Shown: positions 17,926-28,790 of the stretch, piece by piece
Position numbering within the stretch: the first letter of the stretch is position 1
Layout of the letters: every line of letters starts with the position of its first letter
From: Ureibacillus composti
GTDB taxonomy: Bacteria > Bacillota > Bacilli > Bacillales_A > Planococcaceae
Assembly: GCA_030348875.1 (NCBI GenBank)
Contig: JAUCEP010000002.1
Coordinates: forward strand, 1,505,001 to 1,569,000
Direction of reading: 5' to 3'
Length of the DNA: 64,000 bases
Notes under the pieces: generated by a model
What the model was told of the DNA's origin: nothing
Databases searched by the model: none
What the model saw: the letters and a program-made list of their open reading frames with translations, nothing else
Made by a program: the position numbers and the translations under genes

Positions 17926-18104
17926 CCAATGGAATCCTTTTTCGACATATGAAAGATGAAATAATTATAAGGAAGTACATACTTTTGAAGAATTAAAACA
18001 ACTAGTGGATCATTACATGATATTTTATAACGAATCCGGAAGACAAAGGAATTTAAAAAAGATGACTCCGGTAGAATACCGAAGTCATCTAATAGCTGCT
18101 TAGA
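17926..18104 (+). pseudogene. IS3-family transposase C-terminal fragment
   Basis: Reading across two frameshifts gives ESFF, RHMKDEI and EVHTFEELKQLVDHYM, then IFYNESGRQRNLKKM and TPVEYRSHLIAA to a stop at 18102-18104. This is the typical end of an IS3 OrfB integrase domain. Only the last ~60 codons remain. It is a different subfamily from the 16.2-16.7 kb remnant. Confidence 0.85.
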
Positions 18105-18140
18105 TAGCAAGGTTACTTTTATTAAACTATCCATAATTTA

Positions 18141-18190
18141 GGGCGCTGTTCAAAATCTTTGACAGGCACTTTTTTATCTTCTGTAAAAAA
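18141..18190 (+). repeat. Dispersed GGGCGC hairpin element
   Basis: GGGCGCTGTTCAAAATC with right arm CTTTGACAGGCACTTTTTT, then ATCTTCTGTAAAA. It is diverged at the 3' end. Confidence 0.6.
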
Positions 18191-18233
18191 ATTATAGTGA
18201 TACATTAAAAGCTTGCCATAAGGATCGGCCAGT

Positions 18234-19259
18234 CTATTTTAGCTGAGTAATTTCTGCCAATATTTCATAGGAATGGAGACGGGCCTTATGATCGTAAACC
18301 TGGGCGATTGCCATGATTTCATCGGCTTGACTTTCATCCAGAAACTTTTCCAGCTTTTCTTTTACAGTTTGAGGACTGCCGACAATCGAAGTTCCTAATT
18401 GATTCTCAAGGGCAGCTATTTCATAATCGCTCGCTATGTCATTAATATTATCCACTGGCGGCTGCAATGGGATTTCCTTCCCGCGCATCAAATTCAAGAA
18501 CTGCTGCTGCAATGTTGTAGCAAGCCACTCAGCTTCTTGGTCTGTGTCGGCCGCAATGATGTTTAGCCCTACCATTGCATGCGGCTTGTCCAATACTTTA
18601 GAAGGCTTAAACGAACGGCGATACAGCTGTATAGCCGGCAGTGTGTTATGCGGCGAGAAATGGCTAGCAAATGCAAACGGCAGGCCAAGCTCTCCTGCCA
18701 GCTGGGCACTGTATCCGCTTGAACCTAACAGCCAAATAGGTATGTTTAATCCCTCACCCGGAATTGCTTTAACATGACTATATCCTTGTGCCAGGGAAGG
18801 ATCAAAGTAATTCCGGAGCTCAGCCAGCTGCTCAGGGAAATCTTCTCCTGAACTCCTCAAGTCACGTCTTAATGCACGTGCTGTAAGTTGATCAGTGCCT
18901 GGTGCACGGCCCAGGCCAAGATCAATACGTCCTGGATATAATGATTCCAGAGTACCAAATTGCTCAGCAATAACAAGAGGTGCATGATTCGGCAGCATAA
19001 TGCCGCCTGAACCTACCCGGATTTTTGATGTACCTGCTGCAACATGGGAAATCACTACCGATGTTGCAGAGCTTGCGATAAATGGCATATTATGATGCTC
19101 AGCCAGCCAATATCGGTTATACCCCAGCTTTTCAGCGAGCCGGGCCAACTCCAAAGTATTGCGAAAAGAATCAGCCGGCGTACTTCCATCTGAAATTGGA
19201 GAGAGATCCAGGACCGAGAATGGAATATCCGTAATTTGTTTTGTATTATTTTCAGGCAT
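18234..19259 (-). CDS. LLM-class flavin-dependent oxidoreductase (luciferase-like, MsnO8 type)
   Basis: 341 aa from ATG 19259, preceded by AAAGAAAGAAGA; a frame extending to 19298 lacks a ribosome site. Luciferase-like TIM-barrel features: [79 protein letters not shown], and the C-terminal SYEILAEIT. These enzymes use FMNH2 and O2; members of this type resemble B. subtilis YwcH, of unknown substrate. Last gene of a minus-strand group headed by an ArsR regulator. The local GC content seems higher than that of the flanks. Confidence 0.88.
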   Translation of the reverse strand: MPENNTKQITDIPFSVLDLSPISDGSTPADSFRNTLELARLAEKLGYNRYWLAEHHNMPFIASSATSVVISHVAAGTSKIRVGSGGIMLPNHAPLVIAEQFGTLESLYPGRIDLGLGRAPGTDQLTARALRRDLRSSGEDFPEQLAELRNYFDPSLAQGYSHVKAIPGEGLNIPIWLLGSSGYSAQLAGELGLPFAFASHFSPHNTLPAIQLYRRSFKPSKVLDKPHAMVGLNIIAADTDQEAEWLATTLQQQFLNLMRGKEIPLQPPVDNINDIASDYEIAALENQLGTSIVGSPQTVKEKLEKFLDESQADEIMAIAQVYDHKARLHSYEILAEITQLK

Positions 19260-19409
19260 ATGCTCATCTTCTTTCTTTAAAAATTTCGTTTCAAACATAT
19301 AAAAGAATTTATACCTTTGTCTTCTTTTACTGCTTCAATCTAAATCACATTAATTTAACTGACTTAATATCTGCAAGAAATACATCCTTTATTAGACTAG
19401 ACATTTAAT

Positions 19410-19816
19410 TTACTGCAGCCTCAGCAAAATTTCATAAGAGCGGAGCCGTGCCTTATGGTCAAAAATCTCTGTATGAGCCATTGCACGCCCCAATCCAAGG
19501 TCAATCTGGCCAGGGAAAAAGGTTTCTAAAGTTCAAAATTACTCAGCCACGGAAAGAGGAGAATAATGGGAAAGCAGCAATGCGCCTAATCCAATAAGCA
19601 TTTTTTCCGTGACAGAGGCTACTCGTCCAATTACGATCGGGGATGCTGAACTCGCCATTCCGCCCAATTATGATGTTCAGCAAGCCAAAACCGTTTATAT
19701 CCCCACTGCTCTGTTTTCTTTGCTAGATCAAGCGTGTTTTGAAGGGAAAGTTCGGCTGATCCTCCCTTGACAATTGGGGAGGGATCTAGTTCTGAAAGTT
19801 CTATTTCCTTTGTCAT
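19410..19816 (-). pseudogene. Decayed, internally deleted LLM-class oxidoreductase
   Basis: The N-terminus is readable (LSELDPSPIVKGGSAELSLQ, then KRFWLAEHHN). A frameshift follows, then ASPIVIGRVASVTEKM, further damage, [14 protein letters not shown], and a direct jump to DHKARLRSYEILLRLQ and a stop. Roughly 180 central codons are missing, with the junction at GLGRA/MAHTE. It is a paralogue of the intact gene at 18234-19259, between it and the BA3436-type gene, so once a three-oxidoreductase operon. Confidence 0.88.
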
Positions 19817-19847
19817 AATTCATCCTCCTTTTATACAATTTAATTAT

Positions 19848-20813
19848 TTAAAGCTGGCCTGTATCTTTATGGGTTGGAAAGTAGGGTAAAACAAATTCTC
19901 CTAGTTCCTGGATTACTTCCTCCGGAGGGCGCTTGGAAAAATAAAGAGCAAACGCCAAATGGTTGACCCCAATTGCTTGAAATTGATGAAGTAGATCAAC
20001 TAAACGGTTTCTTCCCACGGAATAGCCTAAGGGTATGGGGACAGGAATTTCATCGGGATTTTCCAATAAATTAATAAACAAGCTTTGAGAGAAGGGTTTA
20101 AATTCTCCTGGAGCATGAACTTCAGTCAAAGTACGATAATCCTGGATAAGCTGCGCCTGTTGAATAATGCTTCTTGGGTATTGAAGCCACCCATCCCCAT
20201 TCCTGGCTATCCAATTGATAGACTGATTGCTAAATCCAGTCACCATGGTCGGAATCGAAGATACAGGCTTTGGGATTAACCTCATATCTGTACCGTCTAT
20301 CAGCCCGGTGTGGCTGTGGATTGTCGGCTGATCCTCTTTTAACAGCCGATCGAGAATTTCAAAATTTTCTTTAAACAACGGACCGCTTTCTTGCTTAGAT
20401 ATCCCTAAAGCTGTAAAGTCCTTTTCTCTGTCCCCTGATGCTACTCCCATAATCAATCGGCCTGGAAACAATTGATCGATTGATGCAGCTTCCTTGGCTA
20501 CCCGGACGGGGTGGCGCAAAGGGAGTACTACACTTCCTGTCACTAACGCAATGTGCTTGGTATAGGCAGCAAGGTACGTCAAATAAATCCATAAATCGTA
20601 CTTTTGGCCGTTATCATCAATATTCAAATTCTGCATCGTAATATCACGGAGCCATAATGAAGCAAAGCCATATTCCTCAATTTTACGGGCAAGCTCCAGT
20701 TGATTTTCCATAATCGGATTTTTAGACATCCTGGCAGTTGGCAGGATAAATCCGAGTGTCATTTTGTCTTTCTGATACATGCTGTTATAGGCACGATGAT
20801 TTTGAAAACTCAC
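19848..20813 (-). CDS. LLM-class oxidoreductase, BA3436-type luciferase-like protein
   Basis: 321 aa. MTLGFILPTARMSKN, FASLWLRDITMQN, IALVTGSVVLPLRHPVRVAK, SIDQLFPGRLIMGVASGDRE and the later MVTGFSNQSINWIARNGDGW place it in the luciferase-type oxidoreductase group called BA3436. It probably uses reduced flavin; the substrate is unknown. It is 20 nt downstream of the ArsR regulator gene on the same strand, so probably in the same operon. Confidence 0.85.
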   Translation of the reverse strand: MSFQNHRAYNSMYQKDKMTLGFILPTARMSKNPIMENQLELARKIEEYGFASLWLRDITMQNLNIDDNGQKYDLWIYLTYLAAYTKHIALVTGSVVLPLRHPVRVAKEAASIDQLFPGRLIMGVASGDREKDFTALGISKQESGPLFKENFEILDRLLKEDQPTIHSHTGLIDGTDMRLIPKPVSSIPTMVTGFSNQSINWIARNGDGWLQYPRSIIQQAQLIQDYRTLTEVHAPGEFKPFSQSLFINLLENPDEIPVPIPLGYSVGRNRLVDLLHQFQAIGVNHLAFALYFSKRPPEEVIQELGEFVLPYFPTHKDTGQL

Positions 20814-20833
20814 TCTTAGTCCTCCATAAAAGG

Positions 20834-21175
20834 TTATATTTTTAAGCCTATATACTTTTCAAACTGTTTAATGGTTTCCACATTACGTCGATAATAAGTC
20901 CATTGTCCGATTCGTTTCATTTCCACCAGCCCACTTTGCAATAGGATAGACAAATACTGGGAGGTAGTTCCCTGTGATAGTCCTATTTTGTTGCGAATAT
21001 CACTAACACAAACCCCGCCATCAAAGCCGTTTTCTTTGATGACATGGGCCTGCGGGGAAAAATTATTATCAGGTTCTTTCAACATTTGCAGAATATTTAC
21101 TCGTATTTGATTTGACAGAGCCTTGAAAATTTCAACTGCCTGTTCGTCATTTATCATATTTGATTCCCGGTTCAA
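20834..21175 (-). CDS. ArsR-family winged-helix regulator
   Basis: 113 aa. Winged HTH with AVEIFKALSNQIRVNILQML, VCVSDIRNKIGLSQGTTSQY, LSILLQSGLVEMKRIGQWTY and YRRN wing. No CxC metal motif in the recognition helix, so a metal sensor is not indicated; one Cys (VCVSDI) could be a redox or alkylation sensor. TTG start with AAAGGGG 9 nt upstream; the internal ATG (7th codon) is the alternative. It heads the flavin oxidoreductase group and probably autoregulates it. Confidence 0.85.
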   Translation of the reverse strand: MNRESNMINDEQAVEIFKALSNQIRVNILQMLKEPDNNFSPQAHVIKENGFDGGVCVSDIRNKIGLSQGTTSQYLSILLQSGLVEMKRIGQWTYYRRNVETIKQFEKYIGLKI

Positions 21176-22099
21176 CGCTGCCCGCCCCTTTCTTTCTTAT
21201 TAAAAATCTATTTTGCTTGGAATGCGTATACACTGATCGAACAAAAGGATATTGATAATTTGCGATATCTCTATATTATTTTCCTTTATACTCAAAATCA
21301 AATTTTATGCTTTAGACAGGGCTAGGAAACAGCTTTAAAGGAACAACACAAATTAGCTTAGAGAACAGGTGGCGGAGAGTTGAGTATTATTTTGCCTCTC
21401 TTTAAATAGCTTGATTTGGTATACAAGAAGAGAAAGTTGGTCAAGTAATTGGTCGAATTTCATCTGAAGGCACTGGGCGCAGCATGAATATTATGTGAAT
21501 TTCAATTATCGAGTAGGTAGGTTAGGAAGTGAATTATGTAGGATTAAGGGGTGAAGGGGAATGGAAGGGTAAATGAAGTACTTGGTCAAGGACATACTAT
21601 CCCTGATTCTACCTTTATATAAAATTCACCTGTAAGGAAAGGTGATGATAAATATGATTTATAGTGAACGATTAAAAAAGTAGATGGAAAAAAAGGATGG
21701 TCACAAGCATCAACGAACAATCATTTCCTAAATGAAGAGATTGAAAAGGCAATTAATATATGCAATCTGCCCTTTGTTATATTATACGGGCCAGATTATG
21801 GATAACACTCAATAAGAAAAGATATGCGGAAAAAATAGACTTAAACGAAAAGGGGAAGAGAAGGGTTTAAGAAAATGTATAAAAGCCACGAAGCGCATTG
21901 GTATGAAAGCGTTTCGTAGCTTTTTGAATGTTTCCGACCCATCATTTAAGCATTTTTCCCTCTTTTGTGTGTAGACGTATACATAAGAAATTTGAGTATT
22001 ATTATTCGATTCCTTCCGTTATCCTAACATTTTGTATCGATTTTTATGGAAATAAGCCTCTGTTGTATATCCTCTTCCCTATTTGAATCAACTTAAATT
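21176..22099. other. Gene-poor 0.9-kb gap with decayed coding sequence
   Basis: No intact gene seen. Short stretches read like broken proteins: IQEEKVGQVIGRISSEGTGR around 21424-21480, and IYSERLKK / MEKKDG around 21658-21700, which resembles the start of an XRE-type DNA-binding protein but is interrupted by stops. A terminator-like hairpin lies at 21881-21925. Confidence 0.45.
21881..21925 (+). terminator. Terminator-like hairpin
   Basis: AAAAGCCACGAAGCGC pairs with GCGTTTCGTAGCTTTTT (a few mismatches), 12-nt loop, run of five T. It ends no recognisable plus-strand gene, so it is probably a fossil of the decayed sequence upstream. Confidence 0.5.
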
Positions 22100-22462
22100 T
22101 TATTCAACTGATTTTTTATTAGAATCTTCTTCTAAAAATTCTCTAAAATTATCTCCCCAATCACAGATGGAATTTACAACTGGTTCTAGGCGTAAACCAA
22201 TTTCACTAAGTTGATACTCTACTTTAGGTGGTACAACCGGGTATACAACTCTAGTAATGATTTGATCTTCTTCTAATTCCCTTAATTGTCTAATTAACAT
22301 ACGTTGATTTACATCGGATAGGTATTTTTGTATTTCACTTAACCTTAATGGAGAATGTTGGAGCAAACACCATATAATGGCTATTTTCCATCTTCCACCT
22401 ATAACGGATAAAGCCAAATCTTTGCTAGTGAAAAAAGTTTTTTCTTTATAATTAATTTCCAT
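22100..22462 (-). CDS. HxlR-family transcriptional regulator, divergent from frmA
   Basis: 120 aa, single HxlR winged-helix domain (SVIGGRWKIAIIWCLL, LSEIQKYLSDVNQRMLIRQL, ITRVVYPVVPPKVEYQLSEI, GLRLEPVVNSICDWG). It is strikingly like B. subtilis HxlR, the formaldehyde-responsive activator of hxlAB. The N-terminal Cys described as the formaldehyde sensor of HxlR is Thr/Ser here, while the nearby Lys is kept; two other Cys residues exist. Divergent orientation to frmA-frmB-gfa supports control of those genes. Confidence 0.88.
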   Translation of the reverse strand: MEINYKEKTFFTSKDLALSVIGGRWKIAIIWCLLQHSPLRLSEIQKYLSDVNQRMLIRQLRELEEDQIITRVVYPVVPPKVEYQLSEIGLRLEPVVNSICDWGDNFREFLEEDSNKKSVE

Positions 22463-22500
22463 ATATTAACACTGCTTTCTATTTATATTTTGTTTATAGT

Positions 22501-22545
22501 GACAAAAACGTCAGTATTGTCTCCTGAATTGTAATATGTGATTAT
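22501..22545 (+). promoter_or_regulatory. Candidate frmA promoter with overlapping dyad
   Basis: TTGTCT (22517-22522), 17 nt, GATTAT (22540-22545), 40 nt before the frmA start. GACAA (22501-22505) and TTGTC (22517-22521) form a dyad overlapping the -35 box, a plausible site for the HxlR-type regulator. The -10 is weak, as expected for an activated promoter. Confidence 0.4.
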
Positions 22546-22555
22546 GTAAAAGTAA

Positions 22556-23701
<1,146 letters not shown>

Positions 23702-23705
23702 GAAA

Positions 23706-24545
23706 GTGAGTCTTAAACTTATTGAAAAACACCGCTCTTTCGGCGGAGAACAATGTAAGTACCGCCATTATTCAGAAGTCTTACAATGTGATATGACATT
23801 TAGTATCTACTTACCATCAAATAAAGAAGAGAAAAAAATCCCACTTATTTGGTGGCTATCTGGCTTAACTTGTACAGACGATAATTTTAGTCAAAAAAGT
23901 GGATTCCAAAGATTGGCTGAAAAATATCAAGTTGCCGTCATGATTCCAGATACTTCACCACGTGGAGAAAACGTTGCAGATGATGAAGCATGGGATCTTG
24001 GACAAGGTGCAGGCTTTTATTTAAATGCTACACAAGATCCATGGGCAAAGCATTATAAAATGTATACGTATATTGTAAATGAATTAACATCAATCGCAGC
24101 AACTTTGGTACCCAATTTTTCAGGAGAAGAAAGCATAATGGGCCACTCAATGGGGGGCCACGGTGCTTTAGTGATAGGCATGAAAAATCCGACGAGATTC
24201 AAAGCAATTTCTGCTTTTGCTCCTATTTTAAGCCCTAGTCAAGTTCCATGGGGGATAAAAGCCTTCTCCTCTTATTTAGGTGAAGACCAAACTTCCTGGA
24301 AAGAATGGGATGCTTCAGAACTAGTCAAAGAATCTAGCGTTCCACCTATTCTCATTATGCAAGGAACTCAAGATGAGTTTTATCCAGAACAATTAGAAGA
24401 AACTATTTTCTTAAATAATGCTAAAAAAAATAATCAGGTAGTGAATTATCAAAAAGTAGAAGGTTATGATCATAGCTACTTTACGATTGCATCATTTATT
24501 GAAGAGCATATTAAATTTCATAAAAACTATTTAAATAAGTACTAA
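23706..24545 (+). CDS. frmB: S-formylglutathione hydrolase
   Basis: About 279 aa from GTG 23706, which is correctly spaced from GGAGAG; an in-frame ATG at 23691 lies inside frmA. Esterase-D family: [35 protein letters not shown], nucleophile [10 protein letters not shown] near residue 150, acid in [13 protein letters not shown], and His in [12 protein letters not shown]. It hydrolyses S-formylglutathione to formate and glutathione, completing the FrmA reaction. A degenerate second copy lies at 25258-25819. Confidence 0.94.
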   Translation: MSLKLIEKHRSFGGEQCKYRHYSEVLQCDMTFSIYLPSNKEEKKIPLIWWLSGLTCTDDNFSQKSGFQRLAEKYQVAVMIPDTSPRGENVADDEAWDLGQGAGFYLNATQDPWAKHYKMYTYIVNELTSIAATLVPNFSGEESIMGHSMGGHGALVIGMKNPTRFKAISAFAPILSPSQVPWGIKAFSSYLGEDQTSWKEWDASELVKESSVPPILIMQGTQDEFYPEQLEETIFLNNAKKNNQVVNYQKVEGYDHSYFTIASFIEEHIKFHKNYLNKY

Positions 24546-24565
24546 CAAGAAAGGTAGATGATTTT

Positions 24566-25144
24566 GTGTCAAAAATTTCCCTTCATCCAAGATTAGATAA
24601 CGGATATCGTTATGAAGAAGAATCCAATTTTTCTGGTGGAACATTAAAATGTTTATGTGAAAATAATCCTGTAGAAGTAGCCGTTGAGGCACAAACTATG
24701 CACAACCACGCGTGTGGCTGTTCTAAATGTTGGAAACCAGAAGGTGCTATTTTTTCTCTTGTTGCCGTTGTCGGTAGAGAAAATGTTAAAGTTTTAAAAA
24801 ATGCAGATAAATTACAAATTGTCGATGAATCAACGCTAATCCAACGTCATGAATGTAAAGAATGTGGGGTTCACTTATTTGGAAGAATCGAAAATAAGGA
24901 CCACGCATTTTATGGATTAGATTTTGTACACACAGAATTATCTGACAAAAAGGGTTGGTCAGCACCTAAATTTGCAGCGTTTGTTTCTTCAATAATTGAA
25001 ACAGGAACACCAGCTTCAAAAGTAAGTGAAATTAGAAACACTTTACAAGATTTAGGCCTGCCTACTTATGATGTTTTGTCGCCTGAGTTAATGGATTTAA
25101 TTTCAATCAAAGTAGCTAAATTAAAAGGGACTTATAGTGCTTAA
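24566..25144 (+). CDS. gfa: Glutathione-dependent formaldehyde-activating enzyme (GFA family)
   Basis: 192 aa, GTG start with AAGAAAGGTAGATGA. GFA-fold zinc ligands are visible: [27 protein letters not shown] and [13 protein letters not shown]. The family was named for accelerating the condensation of glutathione with formaldehyde, though that has been questioned for some members. The gene's position after frmA-frmB and before gshAB fits a role in formaldehyde handling. Confidence 0.9.
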   Translation: MSKISLHPRLDNGYRYEEESNFSGGTLKCLCENNPVEVAVEAQTMHNHACGCSKCWKPEGAIFSLVAVVGRENVKVLKNADKLQIVDESTLIQRHECKECGVHLFGRIENKDHAFYGLDFVHTELSDKKGWSAPKFAAFVSSIIETGTPASKVSEIRNTLQDLGLPTYDVLSPELMDLISIKVAKLKGTYSA

Positions 25145-25257
25145 GCTATATGTAACAAATTTTAAGAAAACCCTGTTCGGAAGTTGATTTCAAATATAAC
25201 AAGCTTATTTTTTTGGATTCTTCCATAGTCCTATATTAATATAAGAAAACATTCGGA

Positions 25258-25819
25258 AGATGCCTTCAAGAAGAGGATGCATGGAATCCTGGAAAAGGTG
25301 CAGGTTTTTATTTAAATGCTACACAAGACCCATGGGCAAAGCATTATAAAATGTATACGAATTTAGTAGATGCCATGCGTCAATTTTAGTACTAAATTTT
25401 CAGGAGAAGAAAGCAACATGGGCCACTCAATGAGCGGTCCATGTTGCTTTAGTGAGTGGCAGAAAAATACGTCGCGTTTCAAAGCAAATTCTACCTTTTC
25501 TCCTATTTTAAGTCCCTACCAAGTCCTGTGGGGAATAAAAGCTTTTATCTATTATTAATGGGAAAATAATGCTTCTTGAAAAGGATGGGACGCTTCAGAA
25601 CAAGTTAAAGAGGTTAACACTCTACTTATTTTCATTATGCAGGGAAATCAAGATGAGTTTTATCCAAAACAATTAGAAGAAACTATTTTCTTAAAAAATG
25701 TACGGGAAAATAATCAAACAATAAATAATCAGAAAATGAAAGGTTATAATCATAGCTATTTCTTTATTACTACTTTCCTAAATGAACATTTCGCTTTTCA
25801 TATGAAGTACTTAAGGTAA
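25258..25819 (+). pseudogene. Decayed second copy of frmB
   Basis: Near-identical to parts of frm[80 protein letters not shown]. It is broken by frameshifts, stops and a disrupted nucleophile region. The first third is absent. It is therefore a tandem duplicate that has lost function. Two short open frames within it (25370-25558, 25637-25819) are debris. Confidence 0.92.
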
Positions 25820-25878
25820 TTTATTAACAAAAATTAAGAAATAGTTATAAAAAAATTAGGTTGGGAGGGATAATTACT

Positions 25879-28152
25879 ATGGATATTAAAAAAATGTTAG
25901 TCAATGACCGTGTTAAACCATACTTATTAAAGGCCCGTTATGGGATTGAAAAAGAAAGTAAACGCGTTGACTTATCTGGAAATTTAGCTAAAACAGATCA
26001 TCCTAAAAGTATTTCGCCGCGAGATGATCATCCGTATATTCAGCGGGATTTTTCAGAATTACAGATGGAAATCATCACACCTGTTACTGAGACATTAGAG
26101 GAACTGTTTGATTACTTAGCAGCGATCCATGATGTTGCTTATCGTTCTATGGGTGAGAATGAAATGCTTTGGCCATTAAGTATGCCACCGCAGTTACCAG
26201 AAAAAGACGAAGATATTGTGATTGCGAAATTGAAAAGTGCTGAAAATGTTCGATATCGTCAATCTTTATCGAATTCTTATGGCCGTCGTAAACAAATGCT
26301 TTGTGGTGTTCATTTTAATTTTGAATTTGGCGATGAGTTAATTCAAGCGTTATTTAACGCACAATCGGAGATTAAAGATTATCAGCATTTTAAAACAGAG
26401 ATTTATCTAAAAGCCACAAGAAACTATTTACACTATCGATGGTTAGTCACTTATTTTTACGGAGCTTCTCCTAGTAGTGAAAAGAATTTTTTTGAAGAAG
26501 ATTCGTTGAATAAGGTAGTAAGAAGCATTAGAAGCAGTAAATATGGCTATACGAATTCAGACGATGTTCAAGTGTCATATAGCAGTATACAGAACTATGT
26601 ATCAGATCTTTCTTTGATGGTTAAAAGAGGGCTTCTATCAGCAGAAAGAGAATTTTATTCACCTGTCCGTTTAAGAGGCGGAAATCGTGTTTCAGAGCTA
26701 GAGGATCAAGGTATTAAATATATTGAATTGCGAAATATAGATTTAAATCCTTTTGAACCGTATGGAATAGGCTATGAACAAGCAGAATTTCTCCATCTTT
26801 TCTTAATTTATTTACTATGGAAAGATGAAGGGGAAAATTGTGATGAGTGGGTAAAAATGGGTGATTTTTACACTGATATAGTGGCTCTTGAACACCCATT
26901 AGAGCATACACAATTTGAGATTGAAGCTAAAAATATGATTGATGAGATGGAACAGTTAGCAGCAATTTTAAATTTGACTATTTCAGAGACATTATTTGTT
27001 CATCTAAGAGAAATGCTAATGGACCCAAGCAAGACTTTAGCTGGAAGACTTTGTATAGAAAGTGAAAAAAGCAGTCAAGGTCAAGTGGCTACGTCGATTG
27101 CTAAAGAAAATTATAAAAAATCATGGCATAAGCCCTATCAATTAGCAGGATTTACTGACATGGAGTTGTCCACTCAGATTTTAATGTTTGATGCGATTCA
27201 ACAAGGAATCCAAGTAGAAATCTTGGATCGACAAGATCAATTTTTGAAGCTGAAATTAAAAGATCATGTTGAATATGTGAAAAATGGGAATATGACAAGT
27301 AAAGATAATTATGTATCCACTTTAATTATGGAAAATAAAACAGTAACAAAGAAAATTCTTCAACAACATGGATTCCGTGTGCCGAAAGGTGAGGAATTTC
27401 AGACGATTGAACAGGCTTTACGTTCCTATGATCTCTTTTCAACCAAACCTTTTGTTGTGAAGCCGAAAACAACAAACTATGGATTAGGAATATCGATCTT
27501 CAAAGAAGGCGCCATTTACGAAGATTATCGAAAAGCCATTACACTAGCATTTAAAGAAGACTCTTCTATATTAGTAGAAGAATTTCTTAATGGAACAGAA
27601 TATCGATTTTTTGTATTAAATGATCGAGTTTATGCTGTTTTATTAAGAGTTCCTGCGAATGTTAAAGGTGATGGTAAACATACAATCGAAGAGTTAGTTA
27701 TGCAAAAGAATCGTGACCCGTTAAGAGGAAGAGACCATCGGACACCTTTAGAAAATATACAATTAGGTGAATTGGAGAATCTAATGCTTAAAGCACAAGG
27801 ATATCGAACGGATTCAATTCCAGAGAATGATGAAATCATCTATTTGCGTGAAAACTCTAATATTAGTACAGGTGGAGACTCGATTGATGTGACCAATCAA
27901 ATTCCTGATGATTATAAAAAAATAGCAGTGGATGCGGTATCCGCACTTGGAGTTAAAATTTGTGGTATCGATTTGATTATTGAAAATACCGAAGTTCCTG
28001 CTGCTAATAAAAATGCTTACGGAATTATTGAAGCGAACTTTAATCCATCCATGTATATGCATATCTATCCATATAAAGGAGAGTCTCGACGTTTAACTAT
28101 GCATATCATACATTATTTATTCCCTGAACTATTACAAAGTCAGTCAAATTAG
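25879..28152 (+). CDS. gshAB: Bifunctional glutamate-cysteine ligase / glutathione synthetase
   Basis: 757 aa from ATG 25879, preceded by GGGAGGG; the frame is open from 25861. The N-terminal ~440 residues are the glutamate-cysteine ligase half (YIQRDFSELQMEIITPVTET, CGVHFNFEFGDELIQALF). The C-terminal part is an ATP-grasp glutathione synthetase (KPFVVKPKTTNYGLGISIF, VEEFLNGTEYRFFVLND, CGIDLIIENTE, IIEANFNPSMYMHIYPY). It makes glutathione in two steps in one polypeptide, as in Listeria and streptococci. It lies downstream of glutathione-dependent formaldehyde genes, so the locus supplies its own cofactor. Many Bacillales use bacillithiol instead. Confidence 0.95.
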   Translation: MDIKKMLVNDRVKPYLLKARYGIEKESKRVDLSGNLAKTDHPKSISPRDDHPYIQRDFSELQMEIITPVTETLEELFDYLAAIHDVAYRSMGENEMLWPLSMPPQLPEKDEDIVIAKLKSAENVRYRQSLSNSYGRRKQMLCGVHFNFEFGDELIQALFNAQSEIKDYQHFKTEIYLKATRNYLHYRWLVTYFYGASPSSEKNFFEEDSLNKVVRSIRSSKYGYTNSDDVQVSYSSIQNYVSDLSLMVKRGLLSAEREFYSPVRLRGGNRVSELEDQGIKYIELRNIDLNPFEPYGIGYEQAEFLHLFLIYLLWKDEGENCDEWVKMGDFYTDIVALEHPLEHTQFEIEAKNMIDEMEQLAAILNLTISETLFVHLREMLMDPSKTLAGRLCIESEKSSQGQVATSIAKENYKKSWHKPYQLAGFTDMELSTQILMFDAIQQGIQVEILDRQDQFLKLKLKDHVEYVKNGNMTSKDNYVSTLIMENKTVTKKILQQHGFRVPKGEEFQTIEQALRSYDLFSTKPFVVKPKTTNYGLGISIFKEGAIYEDYRKAITLAFKEDSSILVEEFLNGTEYRFFVLNDRVYAVLLRVPANVKGDGKHTIEELVMQKNRDPLRGRDHRTPLENIQLGELENLMLKAQGYRTDSIPENDEIIYLRENSNISTGGDSIDVTNQIPDDYKKIAVDAVSALGVKICGIDLIIENTEVPAANKNAYGIIEANFNPSMYMHIYPYKGESRRLTMHIIHYLFPELLQSQSN

Positions 28153-28328
28153 GGGTACCACTAGGAAAATGCGGATTTACAACGTTAAGCTGTTGAGTAA
28201 CAATAAAGTTATTTACTGTTCAAATCTCAAACATGCATAACCCTGTCCTGATTAGGGATGGGGTTAAAATATTAATGTTTAAATACTGTGTGTTGTATAA
28301 TAACGAATTAAAGTGAGGAGATTGAGCG

Positions 28329-28679
28329 ATGATTACTACTTATGAAGAAAATGTAGCTAGTTTTGATAAAATTAATTCCGCAAAAGCACAGGAATTGATA
28401 AAAGGGGAAGATGAAGCCGTTATCTATATTGGCAAGGCTGTCTGTCCTTATTGTCAAAAATTTGTTAAAAAACTAAAAAAGGTTGCTGAAGAAACGGATA
28501 CTCATATCTATTATGTCAATAGTGTGGAAGAATCTGATATGGAAGATATTACGGCTTTTCGTAATGAATATGACATTCCAACGGTTCCAGGTTTCATCTT
28601 TACTAATGGGGACATAGTAAATGTGAAATGCGATTCATCCATGCCAGAAGAAGAGATCAAAGCTTTTATGAATAAATAA
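28329..28679 (+). CDS. Thioredoxin/glutaredoxin-like protein with CPYC motif
   Basis: 116 aa, thioredoxin fold with active site KAVCPYCQKF at ~38-47 and cis-Pro region DIPTVPGFIF. It is similar to the bacteriocin-accessory (Bta/PedC) thioredoxin-like family. CPYC is the classical glutaredoxin motif, so, next to gshAB, use of glutathione as reductant is plausible but inferred. GTGAGGAG precedes the ATG. A weak hairpin between gshAB and this gene (28238-28266) lacks a T run. Confidence 0.8.
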   Translation: MITTYEENVASFDKINSAKAQELIKGEDEAVIYIGKAVCPYCQKFVKKLKKVAEETDTHIYYVNSVEESDMEDITAFRNEYDIPTVPGFIFTNGDIVNVKCDSSMPEEEIKAFMNK

Positions 28680-28790
28680 TTCAATTCCAAAGCGACAAGT
28701 GTCTGCAACATTTCTCCTTGGAACATTTTTGATCAAGGCATATATATTGATTTGAAAATCTAATAAGATAAATCGTGTTATTCAATTAAA

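Noticed and set aside
17892-18134. 80-codon minus-strand frame
   Set aside because: Antisense to an IS3 transposase fragment that reads clearly on the plus strand.
25370-25819. Two short plus-strand frames resembling hydrolase fragments
   Set aside because: Pieces of the decayed second frmB, not separate genes.
28238-28266. Hairpin TAACCC...GGGTTA after gshAB as a terminator
   Set aside because: The stem is imperfect and no T run follows on either strand, so read-through into the thioredoxin-like gene is possible.
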